Source of the DNA: Tindallia californiensis | GTDB lineage: Bacteria > Bacillota > Clostridia > Peptostreptococcales > Tindalliaceae | Assembly: GCF_900107405.1 (NCBI RefSeq) | Contig: NZ_FNPV01000001.1 | Span: 186,001 to 250,000 of the forward strand | Direction: 5' to 3' | Length of the DNA: 64,000 nucleotides | Shown: positions 44,312-53,220 of the stretch, in pieces | How the letters are laid out: each line of letters begins with the position of its first letter | Numbering within the stretch: the first letter of the stretch is position 1 | Translations under genes and position numbers: made by a program | The notes under the pieces: generated by a model | What the model was told of the DNA's origin: nothing | The model's database searches: none | Seen by the model: the letters and a program-made list of their open reading frames with translations, nothing else

Positions 44312-45997
44312 TTGGATCATAATTTATTAATTGGCGGTTCTGCTGGTCAAGGGATGGACACTTTATCCAGTTTATTGGAACGCTATCTTATGCGTCAGGG
44401 CTATCACGTTTTTGTTCACAAGGATTATATGTCCAGAGTCCGTGGTGGTCACAATTTTATTCAAATTCGTTTTAGCGATCAGGCTTTAACATCACATCGA
44501 CATTCCTTGGATTTAATCCTGGCTTTTGATAAAACCACTATCGAAGAACATCAATCAAGACTTCTCCCCGATGGATATATCCTCTGCGATGAAAAGATAG
44601 CAACTGAGGATGATCATGTATTACGTTTTCCCATCGAAGCTTCTGCAAAAGAATCCGGAAATCCTAAAACCTTTACAAGTGTTTTTTTAGGTTTATTGAT
44701 TACATGGTATGGCTTAAATCCAGAATCAATGGAAAAAATGATCTCACAAGCATTTCAAGACCGATCACCTGAAGCCAATATTAATGCTTATCGACTAGGC
44801 ACAAAGTTAACAAAACCATCTGTAGCCTTACCAGCAGGAAAAGTTACTGATCAACTATTATTAAACGGTAATCAAGCCATTGCTTTAGGTGCCATTGCTG
44901 CAGGTGTAACCTTTTACAGTGCGTATCCAATGACACCTTCCACCAGCATCATGAATTATCTAGCTTCAAAACAAGAGGCGGCCGGTATCGTAGTTGAGCA
45001 GGCAGAGGATGAAATTGCGGCTATCAACATGGCCATTGGTGCTAACTATGCCGGGGTTCGTGCAATGACCGGCACTTCCGGTGGTGGCTTTTCTTTAATG
45101 ACAGAAGCCCTGGGATTATCCGGAATTACAGAAACCCCTCTCGTAGTGGCTAATGTTCAACGACCTGGCCCCGCAACCGGACTCCCTACTCGAACAGAAC
45201 AAAGTGACCTCAGTTTTTTATTAACAGCTTCTCACGGTGAAACCCCAAGGATGATTACGGCTTTACGTAACCCAAAGGAGTCGTTTTATCAAACCGCAAG
45301 AGCTTTTAATCTTTCAGAGAAATACCAGTTACCGGTCATTCTATTAAGTGACCAGTATTTAGCTGATTATACGGTTACTACCGATACCTTCGATCTTTCT
45401 GATGTAACCATCGAAAGACACCTGTCCAGTTCCAACCACTATCAGGAGGATTTTTCTTATAAAAGATATGCTTTAACGGAAAATGGTATTTCGCCCAGAC
45501 TCATCCCCGGAAAAGCGACAAACCAAATTGTATTAGCTGACAGCGATGAACATGACGAGGCTGGTCACATTACAGAGTCAGCAACCACCAGAATAGCAAT
45601 GATGAAAAAACGAATGGGAAAAATGGATTTACTGCAAGAAGAGATTGAAGAACCCTGGCATTGGGGCGTAGATCAACCGGAAGTTTTATTATTAGCTTGG
45701 GGATCCACGGCTGGACCGTTACAAGAAGCATTATCCTTACTACAGGAAGATAATGATTTCCCTGCTACGGCGGCCCTTATTTTTGGCGATTTATGGCCAT
45801 TACCGGTTCAACGATTAGAAAAGCTGGCAAAAACAGCAAAAACCATCGTGAATATCGAGCAAAACTATACCGGTCAACTGGCAAAACTGATTCGGCAAGA
45901 AACTGGCATTAAATGTCAGCATAGTTATCTGAAATATGACGGAAGACAAATGACACCAGAAGAAATTGTTATTGCCTTAAAAAAGGAGGTACTATAA
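44312..45997 (+). CDS. korA: 2-oxoacid:acceptor oxidoreductase, fused gamma-alpha subunit
   Basis: An N-terminal gamma domain (about 1-175: GGSAGQGMDTL, YMSRVRGGHNF) is fused to an alpha domain (about 190-560: YPMTPSTSIMNYL, the VEQAEDEIAAINMAIGA region, GTSGGGFSLMTE). With KorB it oxidises a 2-oxoacid to acyl-CoA and reduces ferredoxin; 2-oxoglutarate or a branched-chain oxoacid are possible substrates. The start is TTG at 44312 behind AAAGGAGGG. An upstream in-frame ATG at 44231 would precede that ribosome site. The stop is directly followed by the korB ATG. Confidence 0.92.
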   Translation: MDHNLLIGGSAGQGMDTLSSLLERYLMRQGYHVFVHKDYMSRVRGGHNFIQIRFSDQALTSHRHSLDLILAFDKTTIEEHQSRLLPDGYILCDEKIATEDDHVLRFPIEASAKESGNPKTFTSVFLGLLITWYGLNPESMEKMISQAFQDRSPEANINAYRLGTKLTKPSVALPAGKVTDQLLLNGNQAIALGAIAAGVTFYSAYPMTPSTSIMNYLASKQEAAGIVVEQAEDEIAAINMAIGANYAGVRAMTGTSGGGFSLMTEALGLSGITETPLVVANVQRPGPATGLPTRTEQSDLSFLLTASHGETPRMITALRNPKESFYQTARAFNLSEKYQLPVILLSDQYLADYTVTTDTFDLSDVTIERHLSSSNHYQEDFSYKRYALTENGISPRLIPGKATNQIVLADSDEHDEAGHITESATTRIAMMKKRMGKMDLLQEEIEEPWHWGVDQPEVLLLAWGSTAGPLQEALSLLQEDNDFPATAALIFGDLWPLPVQRLEKLAKTAKTIVNIEQNYTGQLAKLIRQETGIKCQHSYLKYDGRQMTPEEIVIALKKEVL

Positions 45998-46855
45998 ATG
46001 ACCGATGTAAAATGTTTTCATTCCACTGACCCATCTGCATGGTGCCCCGGCTGTGGAAATCATGCTCTTTTAGCTGCTTTGAAGGAAGCCCTTGCCCAGC
46101 TTAATAAAAATCCCCACGAAGTACTTGTATGTTCCGGCATTGGCCAAGCTGCTAAAACACCTCATTATATTAACGCTAACGGGTTTAATGGATTACATGG
46201 TCGAGCATTACCACCAGCCTTCGGCGCCAAAGTTGCTAATAAAGACTTGACTGTCATCATTAATACTGGTGATGGCGATTCCTACGGCGAAGGTGGAAAT
46301 CACTTTATCCACAATATGAGACGAAACCTTGATGTTGCCCATTTCGTCCACGATAATATGATTTACGGACTTACCAAAGGCCAAGCTTCTCCTACGACCG
46401 AAATAAGCCATACAACAGAAATTCAGACAGAAGGGGTTACTCTGGATCCAATAAAACCATTAGCATTAGCGATCACCATAGGAGCTACTTTTGTTGCCAG
46501 AGGTTTTGTCGGAGAAAGAGAACAGTTAATCGATTTAATGAAGCAAGCAATAACACATCCTGGATATGCCTTACTGGACATTTTCCAACCCTGTGTTGTC
46601 TTTAATAAAATTAATACGTTTCAGTGGTATAAAGAAAAAACCTATAAACTGTCCGAAGATTACAATCCCAGCGATAAACAACAGGCACTCCAGAAAGCAT
46701 TTGAGTGGAAAGATGGCATTCCTCTGGGCGTTCTTTACCAAGAAAAAAGACCAACCTATACGGAACAACGAAAAGTTCTTAAGGATGGTCCAGCTTTAGT
46801 GGATCGAGATCTTTCTCCAGACCGAGTAACTGCTTTCTTTGATGACTTCCGATAA
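45998..46855 (+). CDS. korB: 2-oxoacid:acceptor oxidoreductase, beta subunit
   Basis: This TPP- and Fe-S-binding subunit has WCPGCGNHALL (two cluster Cys), VCSGIGQAAK (third Cys) and FQPCVVFN (fourth). The TPP motif lies at GDGDSYGEGGNHF, and IYGLTKGQASPT follows. The fit to KorB is good at 285 residues. It begins on the base after the korA stop with its ribosome site AAAGGAGG in korA, so translation is coupled. No separate ferredoxin-like delta subunit is present, as usual for the two-subunit type. Confidence 0.95.
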   Translation: MTDVKCFHSTDPSAWCPGCGNHALLAALKEALAQLNKNPHEVLVCSGIGQAAKTPHYINANGFNGLHGRALPPAFGAKVANKDLTVIINTGDGDSYGEGGNHFIHNMRRNLDVAHFVHDNMIYGLTKGQASPTTEISHTTEIQTEGVTLDPIKPLALAITIGATFVARGFVGEREQLIDLMKQAITHPGYALLDIFQPCVVFNKINTFQWYKEKTYKLSEDYNPSDKQQALQKAFEWKDGIPLGVLYQEKRPTYTEQRKVLKDGPALVDRDLSPDRVTAFFDDFR

Positions 46856-46863
46856 GCATCGGC

Positions 46864-46898
46864 AAAAAGCCAGAGCGAAGAATACGCTCCGGCTTTTT
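46864..46898. terminator. Bidirectional terminator
   Basis: AAAAAGCCAGAGCG pairs with CGCTCCGGCTTTTT around a 7-nt loop, with one mismatch. It ends korAB and the convergent glutaredoxin gene. Confidence 0.88.
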
Positions 46899-46908
46899 AT
46901 ATACCTTA

Positions 46909-47160
46909 TCAACGAAAAATGTCTTCTACTTTTCCCTCTCTCTCAATCTGTAGCAGTTCATCACAGCCACCTATAAATTCATCTTCAACAAAGATCTGCG
47001 GTACCGTATCGCTACCTGTGATTTTGGTTAACCGCTGCATTTCTGCTTGATCATTTTCAATGACAATTTCTTCAAATTCAATACCGTTCTGAACCAACAC
47101 TTCTTTAGCCCGAACACAGAATGGGCAAAAAGTCCAACTATATAGTTTTACTTTTTTCAT
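46909..47160 (-). CDS. Glutaredoxin 3-like thiol oxidoreductase
   Basis: The 83-residue protein has the active site CPFC (residues 12-15), the cis-Pro motif DTVPQIF and the glutathione-site-like FIGGCDELL. It reduces disulfides in the cytosol; many clostridia lack glutathione, so the electron donor may be thioredoxin reductase or another low-molecular-weight thiol. The ATG follows GGAGGTAG. It is 50 nt downstream of the thioesterase gene in the same direction. Confidence 0.93.
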   Translation of the reverse strand: MKKVKLYSWTFCPFCVRAKEVLVQNGIEFEEIVIENDQAEMQRLTKITGSDTVPQIFVEDEFIGGCDELLQIEREGKVEDIFR

Positions 47161-47210
47161 TTTTTGCTACCTCCTATCTATTTCCAACTGCTTTTTTCTT
47201 TTTCTGTTGA

Positions 47211-47654
47211 CTAAAACCCTTCAAACAAGCGGATTTTTTCTTCAACAAATGCCGGGATCGGACAAGACAATTCTTTTTCAAAATCATAACTTACATGAAA
47301 TATTTCTCCCTCTAATACTATTTCTTCTGTGCCTTCTTTGCAAACAGTAAAATGGATAGGAATACTTTTATTACCTAGTTTAGGCACCCGTACATAAATA
47401 TCCAGAACTTCATCGTAACGAGCTGGTTTTTTATACTCCATTGTTACTTTCGCAACAACAGAATCAAATTCATGGTTTTTTAACAATTCGCCATAATCCA
47501 GCCCTATATTCCTCAAATATTCAACCCAGGCCATATCCAAGTAAGTTAAATAGTTAGCATTAAAAACAATTTGCTGCATATCTACCTCTGGATACCTTAC
47601 CCTGATTTGATGATAAAATCGATAATCTTTAACCGCCGAATGAACCGGCTGCAT
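47211..47654 (-). CDS. YbgC/FadM-like acyl-CoA thioesterase
   Basis: This 147-residue hotdog-fold 4HBT protein has IRVRYPEVDMQQIVFNANYL, where the Asp of the YxEVDxxQ segment aligns with the catalytic acid of YbgC enzymes (quoted in part), and YLDMAWVEYLR. It should release free acids from acyl-CoA. The ATG follows AAGGGGGG and lies 12 nt after the RidA stop, so the two are cotranscribed. Confidence 0.9.
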   Translation of the reverse strand: MQPVHSAVKDYRFYHQIRVRYPEVDMQQIVFNANYLTYLDMAWVEYLRNIGLDYGELLKNHEFDSVVAKVTMEYKKPARYDEVLDIYVRVPKLGNKSIPIHFTVCKEGTEEIVLEGEIFHVSYDFEKELSCPIPAFVEEKIRLFEGF

Positions 47655-47666
47655 ACTATCCCCCCT

Positions 47667-48023
47667 TTACTTCCCAGGATCCTTTACAGCTGCTATAATA
47701 GTCACTTCTACCAGCAAATCCTCCCGGGCCATTTTTGCCTCCACGCATGTTCTAACTGGTTCAAATTCATCTTCAATCCAAGCATCCCATACTTCATTCA
47801 TATCACTAAAAAATGACATGTCTTTAATGTGGATAAGGGCTGAAAGTATATGTCTTTTATCAGATCCATATTTTTCTAAAAGATCCTGAACTTTTTCCAG
47901 TGTTTTTAACGTCTGATCTTTCACGCTTTCTCCAGCACTAACCTGCCCACATAAATATACCGTTCCGTTATGAATCACCGCTTTGCTCATTCTACCATTT
48001 CCTTCATACCGTATAAGCGACAT
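47667..48023 (-). CDS. RidA-family protein
   Basis: This 118-residue YjgF/YER057c-type protein has VYLCGQVSAGESVKDQT and TCVEAKMAREDLLVEVTIIA; the Arg before Thr-Cys (VRTCVEA) is the substrate-binding Arg of imine deaminases. RidA-type enzymes hydrolyse reactive 2-aminoacrylate-like enamines. I start at ATG 48023, 5 nt after GAGGAAGAG-type purines; the longer frame from 48086 has no ribosome site. It is the first gene of RidA / thioesterase / glutaredoxin. Confidence 0.88.
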   Translation of the reverse strand: MSLIRYEGNGRMSKAVIHNGTVYLCGQVSAGESVKDQTLKTLEKVQDLLEKYGSDKRHILSALIHIKDMSFFSDMNEVWDAWIEDEFEPVRTCVEAKMAREDLLVEVTIIAAVKDPGK

Positions 48024-48242
48024 CTCTTCCTCATCCCTTCTAAATGTTTTCTGCTTTTTAATGATACCAATTTCTAATGATAGCAAATCTCTTTTACTTC
48101 AAGTTTTTTCACGACAATTTTTTCAACGTTCATTTCCTCAAACATACACCATATTATCTCCGGTATCAAGTGTTGCCGTCTTTATTTTTCATCCTTTATT
48201 AGTTACAATAAACGTATACGAATCATCAAAGGAGGATTTCCT

Positions 48243-49487
48243 GTGAATCTTAAAAGAGTGCGCCTATATAAAAAGTCAGATCAACAACCAGGTCCAGTCG
48301 TCTATTGGATGAGTCGTGACCAACGAGTTCATGATCATTGGGGTCTTATTTTTGCACAAAAATTAGCTAAACAGTATAACGCTCCTCTCTGTGTGGTTTT
48401 TTCTATGGTGCCTGATTTTCTTGGTGCTGCCTTACGACAGTATGACTTTATGCTAAAAGGGTTGGAAGAAGTAGAAGAAACACTCAGTCAGCATAACATC
48501 TCTTTCTTTTTATTGTTAGGAGCAGCACCTGAAACCTTGCCCGCTTTTATCGATGAGCACCATATATCCGCTTTAGTAACGGATTTTAGCCCCTTAAAAA
48601 TCCACCGAAGTTGGCTTCGAGCTTTGAAAGAAAAAATTTCTATCCCAATCTATCAAGTGGACTCTCATAATATCATTCCCTGTTGGGAGGTTTCTAAAAA
48701 ACAAGAATATGCGGCTTACACATTACGACCTAAAATAAAAAAACTCTTACCTGAGTTTCTTGAGCCTTTTCCAGAATTAATGGTGCATCCTTTTTCATGG
48801 CCAGCCAGAATAACCTTTACCGACTGGACCAATATTCGTAGTACCCTTGATGTGGATCCTCAGGTTCCTCCTGTCGATTGGCTTGTTCCAGGCGAAACCG
48901 CCGGAAAAGCCATGCTAAACCACTTTATTGAGAGCCGCTTGCCACGATATCATTCGCACCGCAATGACCCTTTAGGTAATGCTGTTTCCAACTTATCACC
49001 TTATTTTCATTTTGGGCATATTTCACCTCAACGAGCAGCACTGGCGGTAAGCCAGCAAGAAAAATACCCTTCTTCAAAAGAAAGTTTCTTAGAAGAATTG
49101 ATTGTCCGGAGGGAGTTATCCGATAATTTTTGTTACTATAACACGGATTATGATAACGATCTTTCTTTTCCCAACTGGGCAAAATCATCACTTTTGGCCC
49201 ATATAAATGACGATCGGGAATATCTTTATTCTTTACAGGAATTTGAAAACGCAAATACTCATGATGAACTTTGGAACGCTTGTCAGCGCAATATCATTTT
49301 AACCGGAAAATTGCATGGTTACCTAAGAATGTATTGGGCAAAGAAAATGCTAGAATGGAGCCCCACCCCAAAATCAGCCCAACAGAACGCTATTTACTTA
49401 AATGATAAATATTGTCTTGACGGTAGAGATCCTAATGGTTATGCTGGTATTGCCTGGAGTATTGGAGGTATTCATGATCGAGCATAG
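48243..49487 (+). CDS. Class II CPD photolyase, cut by an in-frame amber codon
   Basis: Photolyases repair cyclobutane pyrimidine dimers with light and FADH-. This is the class II (metazoan/archaeal/bacterial) type, with VYWMSRDQRVHDHWG, EELIVRRELSDNFCYYN and RMYWAKKMLEWSP. The start is GTG with AAAGGAGG upstream. The frame stops at TAG (49485-49487) after GGIHDRA. Class II enzymes continue here with Trp-x-E-R-P-x-F-G-K-x-R-Y-M. The DNA downstream keeps that reading in frame to 49595, so about 36 C-terminal residues are lost unless the TAG is read through. A G-to-A change (TGG to TAG) explains it. Activity without the tail is doubtful. Confidence 0.9.
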   Translation: MNLKRVRLYKKSDQQPGPVVYWMSRDQRVHDHWGLIFAQKLAKQYNAPLCVVFSMVPDFLGAALRQYDFMLKGLEEVEETLSQHNISFFLLLGAAPETLPAFIDEHHISALVTDFSPLKIHRSWLRALKEKISIPIYQVDSHNIIPCWEVSKKQEYAAYTLRPKIKKLLPEFLEPFPELMVHPFSWPARITFTDWTNIRSTLDVDPQVPPVDWLVPGETAGKAMLNHFIESRLPRYHSHRNDPLGNAVSNLSPYFHFGHISPQRAALAVSQQEKYPSSKESFLEELIVRRELSDNFCYYNTDYDNDLSFPNWAKSSLLAHINDDREYLYSLQEFENANTHDELWNACQRNIILTGKLHGYLRMYWAKKMLEWSPTPKSAQQNAIYLNDKYCLDGRDPNGYAGIAWSIGGIHDRA

Positions 49488-49595
49488 TTTGAACGGCCTA
49501 TTTTTGGTAAAGTCCGGTATATGAACCAAAACGGTTGCAAAAGAAAATTTGATGTTGATGCTTACATCCATCAAATCAATGCTCATTTGGAATAA
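49488..49595 (+). pseudogene. Out-of-stop C-terminal tail of the class II photolyase
   Basis: In frame with the photolyase, after the TAG, the bases encode [12 protein letters not shown], then [13 protein letters not shown], and end at TAA (49593-49595). These match the conserved end of class II photolyases. The tail shows no frameshift and normal conservation, so the amber change is recent or the stop is suppressed. Confidence 0.85.
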
Positions 49596-49602
49596 TAAAA
49601 AT

Positions 49603-49627
49603 CCCATCTTGTTTATGGTGGGTTTTT
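49603..49627 (+). terminator. Terminator after the photolyase tail
   Basis: CCCATC pairs with GGTGGG around an 8-nt loop, followed by T5. It lies just after the TAA, which is the natural end of the full-length gene. Confidence 0.65.
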
Positions 49628-49750
49628 CTTATCATCATACAAAGAATAATCCGAAAATATTCAAAATCTATTCTCGTAGGAACCATCATTTTACGCATAT
49701 GTGCAAAGAAATCATATGACGCAGAAACAGTCTTTCGAAAGGGGTATTTT

Positions 49751-50770
49751 ATGTTAGACCGATATAAACCAATGAACCCATCACACTGGAACGGGAGAAT
49801 TGACAGCTTGGAAAATTTTTCAGCTTATCGTTGGCATCAGTGGGTTCAGCCTTTAGATTTAAGGGATGATCTCTCCGCCTTCTCACCCAAAAGCGGATTT
49901 GCCTTTTTAGGTTTTAAGTGTGATGAGGGAATTCGACGCAATGGTGGACGACAAGGAGCTTCTAAAGGACCTGACAGCATCAGAAAAGAACTTGCTAATT
50001 TACCATGCTACTTCACCGAAGATATTACTCTATTCGATGCCGGAGACATTTTATGTGAAGATAACAACTTGGAGGAAAGCCAGCATCAACTTGCGCAAGC
50101 GGTTAATCAAATGTTAGCCCTTAATCTATTTCCTATTGTTTTAGGAGGCGGCCATGAGTTAGCTTATGGTCATTACAACGGAATATTAAAATCTGTAAAA
50201 AAAAGGAAAAACTATCCTAAAATTGGTATTTTTAATTTTGATGCTCATTTTGATTTGCGCCCTTATCCTGATGGCGGAAGTTCTGGCACTATGTTTAAGC
50301 AGATCGCCGATGAAAACACTAAGGAAGATCTTCCTTTCTCCTACTTCTGTGCTGGCCTTCAGAAGCATAGCAATACGATTCAACTTTTCAAAACGGCAGA
50401 TGCTCTTGGTACTGATTATCTACTGGCATCAGAAATGATTCAAGATGACCACTGGCATATTGTAGAGAAGGTAGAAGGATTTATTAATCGAAATGAATAC
50501 CTTTATCTTACTGTCTGTTCGGATGTTTTTTCCACTGCTTTTGCACCTGGTGTTAGTGCTGCCCAACCTTTAGGTATTGACCCCGAGTTAGCAATAAAGG
50601 TGATCAAACTACTGCTACGTTCAGGAAAAGTGTTAAGTTTTGATATTGCCGAAGTATCTCCACGCTTTGATCTGGATCACACAACTGCCAGTTTAGCCCG
50701 AGTCATTATCTTTTCGTTGGTAAATACCCTCTGTGAATCGTGGCAAAAAATTCAATGGCATGCCTATTAG
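49751..50770 (+). CDS. hutG: Formimidoylglutamase, HutG-like (arginase family)
   Basis: This ureohydrolase-fold protein of 339 residues has metal-site motifs VLGGGHELAYG, FNFDAHFDLRP and TVCSDVFSTAFAPGVSAAQPLG, the last being the HutG rather than arginase version. HutG converts N-formimino-glutamate to glutamate and formamide in histidine breakdown. The ATG has GAAAGGGG upstream. No other hut gene is near. The unusual FTEDI..GDILCEDNN part is normal for clostridial members. The substrate is inferred from family similarity. Confidence 0.9.
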   Translation: MLDRYKPMNPSHWNGRIDSLENFSAYRWHQWVQPLDLRDDLSAFSPKSGFAFLGFKCDEGIRRNGGRQGASKGPDSIRKELANLPCYFTEDITLFDAGDILCEDNNLEESQHQLAQAVNQMLALNLFPIVLGGGHELAYGHYNGILKSVKKRKNYPKIGIFNFDAHFDLRPYPDGGSSGTMFKQIADENTKEDLPFSYFCAGLQKHSNTIQLFKTADALGTDYLLASEMIQDDHWHIVEKVEGFINRNEYLYLTVCSDVFSTAFAPGVSAAQPLGIDPELAIKVIKLLLRSGKVLSFDIAEVSPRFDLDHTTASLARVIIFSLVNTLCESWQKIQWHAY

Positions 50771-50825
50771 AATCCAGCGAAATATTATCTAGTGGACGCT
50801 TATTGTTCATTGATGAATTATATGA

Positions 50826-50862
50826 TAGTATTTTATCGATATTTGATATCGATTTTCGATAT
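50826..50862 (+). promoter_or_regulatory. padR promoter with GATAT repeats
   Basis: A -10-like TAGTAT (50826-50831) with TTGTTC 17 nt upstream is followed by GATAT at 50838-50842, GATATC at 50845-50850 and GATAT at 50858-50862. The last two are 13 bp apart. The repeats cover the expected transcript start, the position of a repressor operator. The same repeat at the same spacing lies upstream of fetA. Confidence 0.55.
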
Positions 50863-50903
50863 TTTTGAAGGTTGCGTTGAATGATGAAATAGAGGTGAAT
50901 GCG

Positions 50904-51212
50904 ATGCAAGACAAAGTACTCCGCAAGTTTTTTCTTGGCTTTATTCAGATTCATATTCTACATCATGCTAAAAAAGAAGCTTTTTACGGTGCATGGATGA
51001 TCGAAGAATTAAAAGAGCATGGCTATGAGATGAGTCCTGGCACGCTATATCCTCTACTTCATAATATGGAGTCCAACGGTTTGATTAAAAAAACCGAAAA
51101 AACAGTAGCAGGAAAAATTAGAAAATATTATCAGATAACCCCCCTGGGGAATGATATTTTAGCAGAAGCTCGGCAGAAAGCATTGGAATTATTAAAAGAA
51201 ATAAACGATTAA
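50904..51212 (+). CDS. PadR-family transcriptional regulator
   Basis: This 102-residue winged-helix repressor has the PadR layout: FYGAWMIEELKEHGYEMSPGTLYPLLHNME (quoted in part), with the recognition helix in GTLYPLLHNMESNGLI and the wing around KYYQITPLG. PadR proteins are usually autoregulated and control a neighbouring operon. I start at ATG 50904 behind AGAGGTGA. It is the first gene of padR-psuK-psuG (23-nt gap to psuK), so it is a candidate regulator of pseudouridine breakdown, via the GATAT repeats upstream. Confidence 0.92.
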   Translation: MQDKVLRKFFLGFIQIHILHHAKKEAFYGAWMIEELKEHGYEMSPGTLYPLLHNMESNGLIKKTEKTVAGKIRKYYQITPLGNDILAEARQKALELLKEIND

Positions 51213-51235
51213 GATAAAGATAGGAGGATTGCATA

Positions 51236-52162
51236 ATGAGTCAATGGGTTGCTGCCATCGGAGCTTCCAATATTGATATCCATGGTTTTTCAAATGAGCC
51301 TGTCATCATGGAAGATTCAAATCCTGGGAAAATCCACACCTGCCCCGGGGGAGTTTCAAGAAATATCAGCGAAAATCTGACTCGTCTGGGAGTTCATACC
51401 AAGCTGATGACAGCCCTTGGCGATGACATAAACGGACTACAGATCCGCGAATCCTGCAAAAATCTAAACATTGACCTTTCCATGAGCCTCGAGGTTCCCG
51501 GCCATCATTCTTCTACTTATATGGCATTGATGGATACGGATGGAGAAATGATTTTAGCCCTTTCTGATATGCGAATTCTCGATAAGCTAACGGTTTCCCA
51601 CCTAAAAAAGCATCATGATGCACTGGTAAACTCCTCTGCCATCGTTATGGATGCCGGCTTACCAACAGAAACAATGCATTATATCACGTCTACTTATTCA
51701 TCCAAAAAAACTTTTTTGGATCCCGTTTCTGTTAAAAAGTGTTACCGTATGGAAAAATTCACTGGTCAGTTTTACTGTCTGAAGCTCAACAGACTGGAAG
51801 CTAGCTATTTATCCGGCATTACTATTAACAACGAAAAAACCCTTCAAGCATCAGCTGAATCACTGCTGAATCTTGGTGTTAACCGAGTTTATATCTCCTT
51901 AGGAGCGGATGGTATCTTTTATGCCGAAGCTGGTAACTCCGGTTTAATTTCTGCACCAACTGTCAAAATAGCCAACGCCACCGGTGCCGGTGATGCGGTT
52001 ACAGCCGCCGTTATCTGGGGTGAGTTGCAGGAATGGTCAATGAGAGATATCAGCCGGTTTGCCATCGGAGCTGCAACAATTACTATTAGCTGTAACAAAA
52101 CCGTTAGTGAACATATGAATACCCAAAAAATTAAAGAACTGTTAAAGGAGAAGATACGATGA
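51236..52162 (+). CDS. psuK: Pseudouridine kinase (PfkB family)
   Basis: PsuK phosphorylates pseudouridine to its 5'-phosphate, the substrate of PsuG. The protein is a ribokinase fold of 308 residues with GGVSRNISENLTRLG near residue 39 and the catalytic ANATGAGDAVTA around residue 250 (Asp as base). The ATG has AGGAGG upstream. It overlaps psuG by 4 nt (ATGA), and that adjacency identifies the substrate among PfkB kinases. Confidence 0.95.
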   Translation: MSQWVAAIGASNIDIHGFSNEPVIMEDSNPGKIHTCPGGVSRNISENLTRLGVHTKLMTALGDDINGLQIRESCKNLNIDLSMSLEVPGHHSSTYMALMDTDGEMILALSDMRILDKLTVSHLKKHHDALVNSSAIVMDAGLPTETMHYITSTYSSKKTFLDPVSVKKCYRMEKFTGQFYCLKLNRLEASYLSGITINNEKTLQASAESLLNLGVNRVYISLGADGIFYAEAGNSGLISAPTVKIANATGAGDAVTAAVIWGELQEWSMRDISRFAIGAATITISCNKTVSEHMNTQKIKELLKEKIR

Positions 52163-53109
52163 TCCATTCAGAGAAAAATATATTAAATACCAATAACTGG
52201 ATCCAATTGTCCAGTGAAGTTGAAAATGCATTAAAAAATGCCGAGCCTATTGTTGCTTTAGAATCAACTATTATTAGTCACGGCATGTCCTACCCTGAAA
52301 ATATTGAAAGCGCATTAACCTCCGAAGAAAAAATAAGACAACAAGGTGCGATCCCTGCCACCATTGCCGTTATCAAAGGTCAGATCAAAGTAGGATTAAG
52401 CGCGGAAGAATTAAACTATTTAGGTGAAAACAATGATATTCGAAAAGCAAGCCGCCGAGATTTGCCAATGATCCTTGCTAGTAACAGCAGCGGCGCCACT
52501 ACTGTTGCCACCACTATGATCGGTGCTTCTATGGCAGGTATTAAGGTTTTTGCCACTGGTGGTATCGGTGGCGTTCATCGAGGAGCTAGTGAAACTTTTG
52601 ATATCTCAGCCGATCTATTGGAACTAGCTAAGACAGAAGTTGCTGTTGTATGCGCCGGTGCAAAATCAATTCTTGATATAGGCTTAACTTTAGAAGTATT
52701 AGAAACCCATGGTGTACCTGTCATTGGCTACCAGACAGACGCTTTCCCCGGTTTTTATGTAAGAGACAGTGGCTTTGGTGTTGATGATCGTGCCGATGAT
52801 TTAGCGATCATTGCCAGCGCCATGCATTACAAATGGCAATTAGGTCTTGGTGGTGGTCTCGTTGTAGCAAATCCTATTCCCAAAGAAGATGAAATGGATC
52901 CAACATTGATTGATAATGCCATTACCAATGCTGTAGTAGAAGCTGAAAAAAATGGAATTAAAGGAAAAGAGGTCACTCCTTATATTCTTGCAAAGCTTCA
53001 TCAAGTAACAGAAGGCAAAAGCCTTTATGCAAATAAGCAGCTCGTGTATCATAATGCTCATGTTGCAGCAAAGTTAGCAATAGAGTATGCCCGTATAAAC
53101 AATCGTTAA
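52159..53109 (+). CDS. psuG: Pseudouridine-5'-phosphate glycosidase
   Basis: PsuG splits the C-C glycosidic bond of pseudouridine 5'-phosphate to uracil and ribose 5-phosphate. The 316 residues have VALESTIISHGMSYPEN, ATGGIGGVHRGA, the active-site region VVCAGAKSILDIGLTLE (catalytic Lys) and YQTDAFPGFY. The start overlaps the psuK stop, indicating translational coupling. The operon ends in a strong terminator shared with the convergent AraC gene. Confidence 0.97.
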   Translation: MIHSEKNILNTNNWIQLSSEVENALKNAEPIVALESTIISHGMSYPENIESALTSEEKIRQQGAIPATIAVIKGQIKVGLSAEELNYLGENNDIRKASRRDLPMILASNSSGATTVATTMIGASMAGIKVFATGGIGGVHRGASETFDISADLLELAKTEVAVVCAGAKSILDIGLTLEVLETHGVPVIGYQTDAFPGFYVRDSGFGVDDRADDLAIIASAMHYKWQLGLGGGLVVANPIPKEDEMDPTLIDNAITNAVVEAEKNGIKGKEVTPYILAKLHQVTEGKSLYANKQLVYHNAHVAAKLAIEYARINNR

Positions 53110-53160
53110 GGCATTTATATATACTACCAATACTTTTTCTGTATACATTTTTCACACACA

Positions 53161-53207
53161 AAAAACCACTTGATAGAGAAACTCCACGTCCTATTAAGTG
53201 GTTTTTT
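53161..53207. terminator. Bidirectional terminator
   Basis: ACCACTTGATAG pairs with CTATTAAGTGGT (12 bp with wobble) around a 14-nt loop, flanked by A5 and T6. It ends psuG and the convergent AraC/GyrI gene. Confidence 0.88.
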
Positions 53208-53220
53208 CTTTGATTATCGA

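Noticed and set aside
49485-49487. Pyrrolysine coding at the photolyase TAG
   Set aside because: No methylamine methyltransferase or pyl gene is in the window, other genes use TAG as an ordinary stop, and the expected residue is Trp, one base away. Nonsense mutation or error is simpler.
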